A DNA stretch of 64,000 nucleotides, taken from the NCBI GenBank assembly GCA_963725645.1, contig CAVRZD010000006.1, forward strand, positions 1,426,001-1,490,000, in the 5' to 3' direction. Each line of letters starts with the position of its first letter. Position 1 is the stretch's first letter. The stretch comes from JALYZC01 sp963725645 (GTDB lineage Bacteria > Actinomycetota > Thermoleophilia > Solirubrobacterales > Solirubrobacteraceae). Below are positions 7,480 to 15,174 of this stretch, piece by piece. Both the position numbers and the translations under genes were made by a program. Under the pieces are notes generated by a model. That model worked only from the letters and a program-made list of their open reading frames with translations. It made no database searches and was not told the origin of the DNA.

Positions 7480-7838
7480 GGCGCGGGGAGTCGCTGGACA
7501 TGCTCAGCGCGATGACCACCGGCCACGACGGGTCGCTGTCGACGGTCCACGCCGGGTCGCCGGAGGAGGCGCTGCGGCGGGTGGAGACGCTCGCGCTGAT
7601 GGCCGACGTCGCGTTGCCGCACGCCGCCGTGCGCGAGCAGGTGGCGGGGGCGCTGGACCTGGTCGCCCATCTCGCACGGGGCCGCGACGGCGCACGGCGG
7701 CTGGTCGCCGTCGCCGAGGTCGTCCGGGTGGCCGGCGGCGCCGCGACGCGCGAGTGCTACGCATGGCGCGACGGGCGGCCGCGCTGGCGGGCGGCGCTGA
7801 GCGACCCGCTGGCCGGCCGGCTGGAGGCGGCCGCGTGA
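7480..7838 (+). pseudogene. CpaF/TadA-type secretion ATPase, C-terminal fragment
   Basis: About 115 residues in a frame without its own start. 'DMLSAMTTGHDGSLSTVHAG' is the conserved segment following the Walker B box of type II/IV secretion ATPases, followed by '...RRVETLALMADVALPHAAVR' and '...RRLVAVAEVVRV', matching the end of CpaF. Walker A and the N-terminal two thirds are absent: the sequence changes at about 7480 into acyl-CoA dehydrogenase antisense. The stop overlaps the GTG of tadB, so the downstream order is native. Confidence 0.7.
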
Positions 7839-8704
7839 GTCCCGCCGCGCTGCTCGCCGCGGGGGCCGCGGGGTGCGGGGTGCTGGCGGCGTGGAACGCG
7901 CTGGCGGCGGTCGAGGGCTCGCGGCTGCTGGGCGCGGCCGGCCGGGCGCTGGGCCCGCTTCGCGCACTGAATCGGGCCCGCCCCGCGACGCCACCGGAGC
8001 GGCGCCGGCTGGCCGTGCTGATCGCCGTCTGCCTGCTGGGCGGGGGCTGGGTGCTCGCCGGCCCGCTGGCCGGGCTCGCCCTGGCAACCGCCGGGCCGTG
8101 GCTCGCCGCGGGCGTCGTCCGCTCACGGCGGCGGCGTCACCGGGCCGAGCTCGGTGCCGGCGCACCCGCGGTCGCTCGCGCGCTGGCCGACGCGCTCGCC
8201 GGGGGCCACTCGATCCGCGGCGCGATCGCCGCGGCGGCCGGCGGGGCCGGCGTGCCCGGGCCGGCCGGGGAGGAGTTGCGAGCAGCCGCGGGGGCGCTCG
8301 AGCTCGGGGAGCGCACCGAGGCCGTGCTCGAGCGCCTGCGCACACGGACGGCCGGCGCGCCCGGGGCCGCGGGTCGCGGCTTCGAGCTGGTGGTGGCGGC
8401 CGTTCTGCTGCAGCACCGGGCGGGCGGGGACCTGGCGCGGCTGCTGCGCGAGGCCGCGACCGCGATCGAGGCGGCGCTGCGGCTCGAGCGCGACGCCCGG
8501 GCCGCGACGGCCCAGGCGCGCTTCACCGGGGTGCTCGTGGCGATGTTGCCGCTCGCCGCCGCCGGGCTGGCGGAGCTGGGGAGCCCCGGCTATCTGCTGT
8601 CGCTGCTGCGGTCCCCGATCAGCGCGTGGCTGGCCGGCTGCGCCGCGGTGCTGTCGCTCGGCGGGCTGCTGCTGGTCCAGCGGCTCGCGCGGGTCCGCGC
8701 ATGA
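7835..8704 (+). CDS. tadB: TadB-like type II secretion system F-domain protein
   Basis: Inner-membrane platform protein for a Tad/Flp pilus, 289 residues from GTG 7835, which overlaps the ATPase stop (GTGA). Hydrophobic helices occupy the N-terminus, the middle ('LAVLIAVCLLGGGWVLAGPL') and the C-terminus ('FTGVLVAMLPLAAAGLAEL', 'AGCAAVLSLGGLLLVQRL'). Between them lies a T2SSF-like domain with 'ARALADALAGGHSIRGAIAA' and 'GFELVVAAVLLQHRAGGDLA'. It is followed by tadC in an ATGA overlap. TadB and TadC are expected to form the platform that the ATPase drives. Confidence 0.8.
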   Translation: MSPAALLAAGAAGCGVLAAWNALAAVEGSRLLGAAGRALGPLRALNRARPATPPERRRLAVLIAVCLLGGGWVLAGPLAGLALATAGPWLAAGVVRSRRRRHRAELGAGAPAVARALADALAGGHSIRGAIAAAAGGAGVPGPAGEELRAAAGALELGERTEAVLERLRTRTAGAPGAAGRGFELVVAAVLLQHRAGGDLARLLREAATAIEAALRLERDARAATAQARFTGVLVAMLPLAAAGLAELGSPGYLLSLLRSPISAWLAGCAAVLSLGGLLLVQRLARVRA

Positions 8705-9555
8705 CCGCGGCGGCCGCGCTCGCCGCCGCCGCTGGTGCGCTCACCGCGGTGGCGCTCGTCGACGTCACCGGTTGGCTGGCCGCCCGCCGCGTGCGACCGG
8801 CGCGGGCGGCCCGGAGGACCCGCGGGCCCGTGCTCGTCGCGGCCCTCGTCCGTTTCGGTCGCCGGCTCGGTGTGCCGGCGGCGCCGGAGGACCTCGACGC
8901 CCGCCTCGAGGCTGCGGGGCGCCCGCTCGGGCTCGGCGCGCGTGATGCGATGGCGGCCAAGGGGGCCAGCGCGCTCGCGGCGCTCCTCGCCGGCGCGCCG
9001 CTGGCGGCGGCGCTGCCCGGGCGCCTCCCGTTCCTCGTCGCGGTCGGCCTCCCGGTGGCGGGGTTCCTCGCGCCGGACCTGCTGATCGCCCGCCGCACGC
9101 GCGCCCGCGGCCGCGCGATGGCGGCGGAGCTGGCGGATCTCCTCGACCTGCTGCGAATCTCCGTCGAGGCCGGCCTGCCGCTTGGGCGCGCGCTCAACGA
9201 GGTCGGCGCCCGGCACGGCGGCCTGCTGGCGCGCGAGTGGCGCGCCGCGGCCGCACGGATCGAGCTGGGGGTTCCGCACGCCGAGGCGCTCGCGCGTCTC
9301 GTGGCCCGCTGCCCGGTGCCGTCCGTCGCCACGCTCGCCGCCGCGCTGCGCCGGGCCGAGCGCCACGGCGCCCCACTCGCCGACACCCTCGCCGCGCAGG
9401 CGGCGGAGGCGCGCGCGGCCCACGCCCGCCGCCTGCACGAGCAGGCGGCAAGGGCGGCGCCGAAGATCCAGCTGGTCGTCGCGCTCATGCTCGTGCCCGC
9501 GGCGATGCTGCTCGTGGCCGCCGCGCTGGTGGCGTCGCTGGGCGCGACCGGCTGA
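8701..9555 (+). CDS. tadC: TadC-like type II secretion system F-domain protein
   Basis: Second platform protein of the Tad pilus system, 284 residues. ATG 8701 overlaps the tadB stop. An N-terminal membrane helix is followed by 'LARRVRPARAARR'-type basic linkers, two central hydrophobic segments ('ASALAALLAGAPLAAALPG', 'PFLVAVGLPVAGFLAPDLL'), the T2SSF core 'ELADLLDLLRISVEAGLPLG' with '...ALAAALRRAERHGAPLADTL', and a C-terminal helix 'LVVALMLVPAAMLLVAAALV'. No prepilin or TadE genes follow; the operon ends here. Confidence 0.8.
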   Translation: MTAAAALAAAAGALTAVALVDVTGWLAARRVRPARAARRTRGPVLVAALVRFGRRLGVPAAPEDLDARLEAAGRPLGLGARDAMAAKGASALAALLAGAPLAAALPGRLPFLVAVGLPVAGFLAPDLLIARRTRARGRAMAAELADLLDLLRISVEAGLPLGRALNEVGARHGGLLAREWRAAAARIELGVPHAEALARLVARCPVPSVATLAAALRRAERHGAPLADTLAAQAAEARAAHARRLHEQAARAAPKIQLVVALMLVPAAMLLVAAALVASLGATG

Positions 9556-9578
9556 GCGGCGGCCGCAAGCGAACGCCC

Positions 9579-9603
9579 AATCGCGCCGCCTGCAGGCGCA
9601 ATT
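9579..9603 (+). terminator. imperfect hairpin after tadC
   Basis: Arms aatcgcgcc and ggcgcaatt pair at 8 of 9 positions around a 7-nt loop, about 25 bp after the tadC stop. It contains a perfect 12-bp palindrome (9587-9598). A plausible terminator for the tad operon, without a T-run. Confidence 0.35.
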
Positions 9604-9700
9604 GCACTCGCTCGCGGTCCGCGCGGACGCCCTCACCCACCCCGCAAACCCCGATGGGAGCGGGGATTGCGGCCTCTGTCGGCCTCAGGGCTCAAGTAAA

Positions 9701-9750
9701 GTGGGGTATTGGACGAATATTGTGTTGCACAGTGGGATGAAGTGGGGTAG
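9701..9750 (+). promoter_or_regulatory. MraZ operator (TGGGN repeats) of the dcw cluster
   Basis: Two TGGGN pentamers (9733-9737 and 9743-9747) are separated by exactly 5 nt, the spacing of known MraZ-binding repeats. A third TGGGG lies at 9702-9706, 31 bp (three helical turns) upstream. They sit about 90 bp before mraZ. MraZ is known to repress its own operon by binding such repeats, so this is very probably an autoregulatory site. The core promoter could not be placed with certainty. Confidence 0.75.
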
Positions 9751-9834
9751 GTTGCCCCACGCAAGCGGACCGGGGTGGCGGGGCTCCTCCCACTCCGCCA
9801 CCTCGGTCCGGTCTCATCTGAAAGGGACTTCGAC

Positions 9835-10269
9835 GTGGCCTTCCGCGGCACCTTCGACTTCACGCTGGACGCCAAGAACCGGCTCACGGTGCCCGCCAAG
9901 TTTCGCGCCGCGCTCGCCGACGGGGTCGTGCTCGCGCGCGGGGCCGGCGCCTGCGTCGAGGTTTGGCCCCAGGCCGAGTACGAACGCCAGCACGGGCGCG
10001 CGCTCGAGGGCCTCAACCCGCTTTCGCGCGAGTACAAGGAGCTCAAGCGCCACCTGTTCGGCTCGGCGTCCGACACCGAGCTCGACGCGGCCGGGCGCGT
10101 GATGGTCCCGAGCTACCTGCTCCGGCACGCCCACCTCGACCGCGACGTCGCCGTGCTCGGGACCGGGGACTACCTCGAGGTCTGGGACCGCGTCACCTGG
10201 GAGAGCGAGAACGAGCGCGCCGCCGACCGAGTCACCGAGCTCACTGCACGTTTTGACCATCCTTCTTGA
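9835..10269 (+). CDS. mraZ: transcriptional regulator MraZ
   Basis: DNA-binding regulator of the division/cell-wall cluster, 144 residues, made of two SpoVT/AbrB-like swapped-hairpin repeats: 'DFTLDAKNRLTVPAKFRAAL' near the start and 'ELDAAGRVMVPSYLLRHAHL' in the second half, each with the typical D-x-x-x-R/G-R-x-x-(V/I)-P core. I chose GTG 9835, not the in-frame upstream start at 9775, because gaaaggga lies 7 nt before it and the protein then has the usual length. Its stop is 1 nt before the rsmH ATG. It is expected to bind the TGGGN repeats upstream. Confidence 0.92.
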   Translation: MAFRGTFDFTLDAKNRLTVPAKFRAALADGVVLARGAGACVEVWPQAEYERQHGRALEGLNPLSREYKELKRHLFGSASDTELDAAGRVMVPSYLLRHAHLDRDVAVLGTGDYLEVWDRVTWESENERAADRVTELTARFDHPS

Positions 10270-10270
10270 C

Positions 10271-11215
10271 ATGACCACCATCCACGTCCCGGTTCTGGCG
10301 GGGGAGCTGATCGAGGCGCTCGACCCGCGTCCGGGCCAGATCGCGATCGACTGCACCGTCGGCGGCGCCGGCCACGCGCGGCTGGTTGCCGAGCGCGTCG
10401 GCCCCGGTGGGACCCTGATCGGGATCGACCGCGACCCGGCGGCGGAGGAACACTTCGCCGAGCTCGCGGCCGAGGTCGCCTGCGCCACGCGCTTCCTGCG
10501 CATGTCGTTCGCCGAGGGCCTCGAGACCCTCGTCGCCGAGCGGGTCCAGGCCGACCTCGTCCTGCTCGACCTCGGCATGTCCTCGCTGCAGGTCGACACA
10601 CGCGACCGCGGCTTCTCCTACGCCTACGACGCTCCACTGGACATGCGCATGGACCCCGAACAGGGACTGACGGCCGCAGACATCGTCAACACGTGGGACC
10701 AGCGGCGGCTCGCACGCCTCCTGCGTGAGTACGGCGAGGAGCGGTTCGCCAACGTGATCGCGCGCGCCATCGTGCGCCGCCGCGCGGAGGCCGAGCTGGA
10801 GACGACCCAGGAGCTCGTCGACGTGATCAAGGCGGCCGTGCCCGCGCCCGCGCGGTTCGCCGGTGGGCACCCGGCCAAGCGGTCCTTCCAGGCGCTGCGG
10901 ATCGCCGTCAACGACGAGCTCGACCAGCTCGACCGCGCGTTGCCGCTGGCATGGGCGGCGCTGCGCGAGGGTGGGCGGATCGGGGCGATCTCGTTCCACT
11001 CGCTCGAGGATCGCCGCGTGAAGCGGTTCCTCGCCGAGCGCGCCCGCGGGTGCATCTGCCCGCCCGACCTGCCGGTGTGCGCGTGTGGCCGCGAGCCGGA
11101 GGCGGAGCTCATCAATCGCCGCGCCATCATGCCCACGCCCGGAGAAATCGCCGACAACCCGCGCTCGAAGTCGGCACGGCTGCGCGCGGCGAGGAAGATC
11201 GGGGCACCGGCGTGA
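10271..11215 (+). CDS. rsmH: 16S rRNA (cytosine1402-N4)-methyltransferase RsmH
   Basis: SAM-dependent methyltransferase (MraW) of 314 residues that modifies C1402 in the ribosomal P site. Recognisable: 'HVPVLAGELIEALDPRPGQI', the SAM motif 'DCTVGGAGHA', 'GIDRDPAAEEHF', 'DLGMSSLQVDTRDRGFSY' and 'RIGAISFHSLEDRRVKRFLA'. Four Cys in 'CICPPDLPVCACG' are typical. An in-frame TTG lies at 10253, but ATG 10271 follows the mraZ stop directly and gives the standard N-terminus. The GTG of ftsL overlaps its stop. Confidence 0.95.
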   Translation: MTTIHVPVLAGELIEALDPRPGQIAIDCTVGGAGHARLVAERVGPGGTLIGIDRDPAAEEHFAELAAEVACATRFLRMSFAEGLETLVAERVQADLVLLDLGMSSLQVDTRDRGFSYAYDAPLDMRMDPEQGLTAADIVNTWDQRRLARLLREYGEERFANVIARAIVRRRAEAELETTQELVDVIKAAVPAPARFAGGHPAKRSFQALRIAVNDELDQLDRALPLAWAALREGGRIGAISFHSLEDRRVKRFLAERARGCICPPDLPVCACGREPEAELINRRAIMPTPGEIADNPRSKSARLRAARKIGAPA

Positions 11216-12009
11216 CCCCTTCCGGCGCCACCGCCGCCGCCCGGCGTGCGGCGAGCGCCCGCCGGCCCGCGCGTGCGCGGGGGCGTGCCGCGGCCGCACC
11301 CGCGGCGCCGCGGGTCGTCCCGCGCGTCCCGCGCCGCGTCTCCGGCCCCGCGCGCGGGCGCCGGCTGCGTCGCGGGCGGGCAACGCTCGGGGCGCGCGCG
11401 CTGGCCTGGCTGCGCGCGCTTCCGGACCACACGATCGTCGATCGCCTCACGCGCGGACGGCTCTGGATCGGCCTCATCGGCTGCCTGCTCCTCGGCCTCG
11501 TCGGGATGCAGGTCGCGCTGCTCAAGCTCAACGCCGGCATCGGCCGCGCCGTCCAGCAGGGCGCGACCCTGGAGCGGCGCAACGGCGAGCTGCGCGCGAC
11601 GATCTCGCGCCTCGGCTCGGAGGAGCGCATCCAGGCGATGGGAGCGAAGCTCGGCTTGATCATGCCGGACGCCGGCAGCGTCACCTACCTGGCGGTCCGC
11701 GCCGGCCCGGACGCCGCCGCCGCGCTGCAGGCGCTGCGCGCCAACAAGCTCGGGCCCGCGGCGCCCCCGCCGGTGCAGGCACAGGCCCAGACGCAGCCCG
11801 GCGACCAGTCCGGCACCGCGGGATCCACGTCCGATCAGTCCGCCGCGGGCACCGATCAGGCCGGCGCGCCCGCGGACCAGTCCGCCGCGGCCGGCGCCTC
11901 ACCGGATCAATCGTCGACCGCCGACCAGTCGGCCGCCGGCGCGACCGGCGACGCCGGGGGCGGCGACCCGTCCGCGGCCGGCGCGGGCGGCACCGGTCCG
12001 CAGGGGTAG
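11212..12009 (+). CDS. ftsL: FtsL-like septum-formation protein with low-complexity tail
   Basis: By position between rsmH and ftsI and by topology this is the FtsL/DivIC-type bitopic division protein. It has a long basic N-terminal cytoplasmic region rich in Arg, Ala and Pro, one membrane helix ('LWIGLIGCLLLGLVGMQVAL'), then a short coiled-coil-like segment 'LERRNGELRATISRLGSEER' and 'MGAKLGLIMPDAGSVTYLAV'. The last 80 residues are an unusual Gly/Ala/Ser/Gln/Asp tail with repeated D-Q-S units. The 265-residue length is well above the 90-120 of classical FtsL. The GTG start overlaps the rsmH stop. Confidence 0.75.
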   Translation: MTPSGATAAARRAASARRPARARGRAAAAPAAPRVVPRVPRRVSGPARGRRLRRGRATLGARALAWLRALPDHTIVDRLTRGRLWIGLIGCLLLGLVGMQVALLKLNAGIGRAVQQGATLERRNGELRATISRLGSEERIQAMGAKLGLIMPDAGSVTYLAVRAGPDAAAALQALRANKLGPAAPPPVQAQAQTQPGDQSGTAGSTSDQSAAGTDQAGAPADQSAAAGASPDQSSTADQSAAGATGDAGGGDPSAAGAGGTGPQG

Positions 12010-12013
12010 CCCG

Positions 12014-13675
12014 ATGTCCCTGATCGAGCGGCGGATCGGCCTCCTCTTCGCCGGCATCCTGCTGCTGCTCGTCTTCGCGGCGAGTCGCACCATGTGGCTC
12101 GGCCTGGTCAAGGGGTCCTCGCTGCGCCAGCGCGCCTCCGAGCAGCAGGTCTCGCAGGCGGTGGTGCCCGCGCCGCGCGGGACGATCACCGACCGCCGCG
12201 GGGTCGAGCTGGCCGTGTCCGAACCGGCCGCCGACATCGCCGCCGATCCGCTGATCATCAAGAACCCGCTGAGCGTCGCCCGGCAGGTGGCGCCGTTCGT
12301 GGGCGGCTCGGTCGACGACATCCTGCGCAAGCTCTCGGCCCGCGACCGCGGCTTCGTGTACCTGATCCGCCAGCTGCCCTCGGCGCGCGCCCGCCGGATT
12401 CAGCGCCTCGACCTCGAGGGCATCGAGGTGATCCCGTCCTCGCGGCGGATCTACCCGCAGGGGTCGCTGGCCTCCCAGGTCCTCGGGACCGTCGGCACCG
12501 ACGGGGAGGGGCTCGCCGGGCTCGAGTACTCCGAGGACGGCGTGCTGCGCGGCCGTGACGGCCGCCGCCGCCTCGTCAAGGACGCGCTCGGCCAGCCGAT
12601 CTCCCTCCAGGACCAGCGCAGCGCGCGGCCCGGGCGCGACGTCCGCCTGACGATCGACGCGGCGATCCAGCAGAAGGCGGAGGCCGTGCTCGCCGACGTC
12701 GGGCGCCATTGGAGTCCGAAGGGCGCGATGGCGCTGGTGATGGACCCCATGACCGGCAACCTCCTCGCCATGGCCTCGTGGCCGCGCGTGGACGCCAACC
12801 ACTGGACCCAGGCTGCCGACTACGCGCGCGAGGACCGCGCGGTCGGCGCGGCCTACGAGCCGGGCTCGACCTTCAAGGCGTTCACGGTGGCCGGCGCGCT
12901 GACCGATGGGTTGGTCACGCCGCAGAGCGCATTCGACCTTGCGCCGGAGATCCACGTCGCCGACCGCACGATCGGCGAGGCCGAGTCGCGCGGCCAGGAG
13001 ACGCTCACCACCGCGCAGATCCTGGCGCAGTCGAGCAACGTCGGCGCGGTCACCATCGGCCTCAAGGTGGGCGCGCAGCGCTTCGACCAGTGGGTCCGGG
13101 CGTTCGGCTTCGGCCGGACCACCGGCGTCGATCTCCCCGGCGAGGCGAGCGGGATCGTCCCCCGGCTCCAGGACTACTCGGGCTCGTCGATGGGCAACCT
13201 GCCGATCGGCCAGGGCCTGGCGGTCACCCCGCTGCAGATCGCCGCGGCCTACGGCGCGATCGCCAACGGCGGCCTGCTGCGGCGCCCGCACGTCATCGCG
13301 AGCGTGAACGGCCACCGGCCGCACCAGCCGCACCCGCGGCGGGTGATCTCGCCGCAGGTCGCCGCCAGCGTGCGTCAGATGCTCGAGGGCGTGCTGGCTC
13401 CCGGCGGCACCGCCAGCGAGGTGTCGATCCCCGGGTACCAGCTCGCCGGCAAGACCGGCACGGCGAACAAGCCTGACCCGACGACCGGCGGTTACTCGGA
13501 CACGAAGTTCGTGTCCTCGTTCGTCGGCTTCGCCCCCGCCCGCAACCCGCGCCTGCTCGTCGCGATCATGGTCGACGAGCCGCAGGGCGAAGTGTTCGGG
13601 GGGCAGGTGGCCGCGCCCGCTTTCCAGCAGATCGCGTCGTTTGCGCTGCCGTATCTCGGGATCGGGCCAGGATAG
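12014..13675 (+). CDS. ftsI: septal peptidoglycan transpeptidase FtsI (PBP3-like)
   Basis: Class B penicillin-binding protein of 553 residues that cross-links septal peptidoglycan with FtsW. An N-terminal membrane anchor 'LLFAGILLLLVFAASRTMWL' is followed by the dimerisation domain ('PAPRGTITDRRGVELAVSEP') and the transpeptidase domain. That domain has the catalytic S-x-x-K in 'PGSTFKAF' (Ser about 285), S-x-N in 'QSSNVGAV' (about 340) and K-T-G in 'AGKTGTANK' (about 480). No PASTA domain is present. It lies 4 nt after ftsL. Confidence 0.93.
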   Translation: MSLIERRIGLLFAGILLLLVFAASRTMWLGLVKGSSLRQRASEQQVSQAVVPAPRGTITDRRGVELAVSEPAADIAADPLIIKNPLSVARQVAPFVGGSVDDILRKLSARDRGFVYLIRQLPSARARRIQRLDLEGIEVIPSSRRIYPQGSLASQVLGTVGTDGEGLAGLEYSEDGVLRGRDGRRRLVKDALGQPISLQDQRSARPGRDVRLTIDAAIQQKAEAVLADVGRHWSPKGAMALVMDPMTGNLLAMASWPRVDANHWTQAADYAREDRAVGAAYEPGSTFKAFTVAGALTDGLVTPQSAFDLAPEIHVADRTIGEAESRGQETLTTAQILAQSSNVGAVTIGLKVGAQRFDQWVRAFGFGRTTGVDLPGEASGIVPRLQDYSGSSMGNLPIGQGLAVTPLQIAAAYGAIANGGLLRRPHVIASVNGHRPHQPHPRRVISPQVAASVRQMLEGVLAPGGTASEVSIPGYQLAGKTGTANKPDPTTGGYSDTKFVSSFVGFAPARNPRLLVAIMVDEPQGEVFGGQVAAPAFQQIASFALPYLGIGPG

Positions 13676-13722
13676 GCATCAGTCGGCAGCCGCTCTTTCG
13701 AGGGATTTCGCTCGGGCGCACG

Positions 13723-13728
13723 TAAACT
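13723..13728 (+). promoter_or_regulatory. TAAACT -10 element before murE
   Basis: A TAnnnT hexamer ends 9 nt before the murE ATG, and no Shine-Dalgarno sequence is visible. The start site would fall at or near the start codon, suggesting an internal, nearly leaderless promoter within the dcw cluster. No clear -35 was identified. Confidence 0.45.
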
Positions 13729-13737
13729 GGCGCGTCC

Positions 13738-15174
13738 ATGGTGCTCGGAGAAGTGCTCGGCGCGGAGCCCGCGGACGTCGAGATCACAAGCCTTGCCTAC
13801 GACAGCCGTCGCGTGACGCCGGGCACGCTGTTCTTCGCCGTGCCGGGGTTCCACCTCGACGGCCACGACTTCGCGCGCGAGGCGGTGGAGCGCGGCGCGG
13901 GAGCCCTGGTGGTCGAGCGCCCGCTGGGCCTCGGCGTGCCGGAGGTGGTCGTCGACTCCGTGCGCTCGACCATGGGCCCGGCCGCCGCGCGCTTCTACGG
14001 AGACCCCAGCCGCGATCTCTCCGTCGTCGCGGTGACCGGAACCAACGGCAAGACCACGACGACGTTCATGGTGCGGGCGATGCTCGAGGGATCCGGCCGC
14101 GCGTGCGGCCTGATCGGCACGATCAGGGTCGTCGTCGGCGGTATCGAGCACCCCGGCGGCCGCACCACGCCCGAGGCGATCGACCTCCAGGGCGAGCTGA
14201 AGGCGATGGTCGACGCGGGCGACCAGGCCTGCGCCGTCGAGGCCTCCTCGCACGGCCTCGCGCTCGAGCGCTGCGAGGGCATGCGCGCCCGCGTGGCGAT
14301 CTTCACCAACCTCACGAGAGACCATTTCGACTTCCACGAATCGATGGAGGACTACTTCCAGGCCAAGCGGCGGCTGTTCGCGGCCGGTCCCGAGGTCGCG
14401 GTGATCAACGTCGACGACGAGCACGGCCGGCGGCTCGCCGACGAGCTGCCCCGGCCGATCACCTACGCCGTCGACGCGCCGGCCGACTATCGCGTCGAGG
14501 TGCTCGACAGCGGCCTGGCCGGGTCGCGCTTCCGAGTGCACACGCCCGACGGAGCCGTCGAGCTGCGCTGCGCCCTGCCGGGCCGGCACAACGCGGCCAA
14601 CGCGACGGCGGCGCTCGCTGCGGCGCGCGCGCTGGGCGTGGACGACCAGGCCGCCGCCGGCGCGCTCGCCGCGCTCGAAGCCGTGCCGGGCCGGCTCGAG
14701 CCGGTCCGCACGGGCCAGGACTTCGAGGTGCTGATCGATTATTCGCACACGCCCGACTCGCTGCGCGGCGCGCTGGAGACCTCGCGGGAGCTGGCCGGCT
14801 CCGGGCGCCTGCTGTGCGTCTTCGGCTGCGGCGGGGACCGCGATCGCGGCAAGCGGCCGCGCATGGGCGCGATCGCCTCCCAGCTGGCCGATCACGTCAT
14901 CGTCACGTCTGACAACCCGCGCTGGGAGGACCCGGCGGCGATCATCCGCGACGTGCTGGAGGGCGCCGGGGACGTCGACCGGCTCATCGACCGGCGGGAG
15001 GCGATCCAGCGCGCGATCGGGCTTGCCGAGCCCGGTGACCTCGTGCTCATCGCCGGCAAGGGCCACGAGCTCTACCAGGAGGTGGGCGGCCGCCGACTGC
15101 CCTTCGACGACGCGGCGACCGCGCGGGAGCTGCTGGCCGGCATGGTCGCCGGCGCCGTCTCGCCGCCGTCATGA
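13738..15174 (+). CDS. murE: UDP-MurNAc-tripeptide synthetase MurE
   Basis: ATP-dependent ligase of 478 residues adding the third amino acid to UDP-MurNAc-L-Ala-D-Glu. The N-terminal substrate domain has 'LAYDSRRVTPGTLFFAVPG', the central ATPase the P-loop 'VTGTNGKTTTTFM' (Lys about 105) and 'ASSHGLALERCEGMRARVAI', and the C-terminal domain 'VLIDYSHTPDSLRGALE'. The motif D-N-P-R followed by W-E-D-P (about 392-398) is the signature of meso-diaminopimelate-adding enzymes, so the peptidoglycan probably contains mDAP. murF overlaps its stop (ATGA). Confidence 0.93.
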   Translation: MVLGEVLGAEPADVEITSLAYDSRRVTPGTLFFAVPGFHLDGHDFAREAVERGAGALVVERPLGLGVPEVVVDSVRSTMGPAAARFYGDPSRDLSVVAVTGTNGKTTTTFMVRAMLEGSGRACGLIGTIRVVVGGIEHPGGRTTPEAIDLQGELKAMVDAGDQACAVEASSHGLALERCEGMRARVAIFTNLTRDHFDFHESMEDYFQAKRRLFAAGPEVAVINVDDEHGRRLADELPRPITYAVDAPADYRVEVLDSGLAGSRFRVHTPDGAVELRCALPGRHNAANATAALAAARALGVDDQAAAGALAALEAVPGRLEPVRTGQDFEVLIDYSHTPDSLRGALETSRELAGSGRLLCVFGCGGDRDRGKRPRMGAIASQLADHVIVTSDNPRWEDPAAIIRDVLEGAGDVDRLIDRREAIQRAIGLAEPGDLVLIAGKGHELYQEVGGRRLPFDDAATARELLAGMVAGAVSPPS

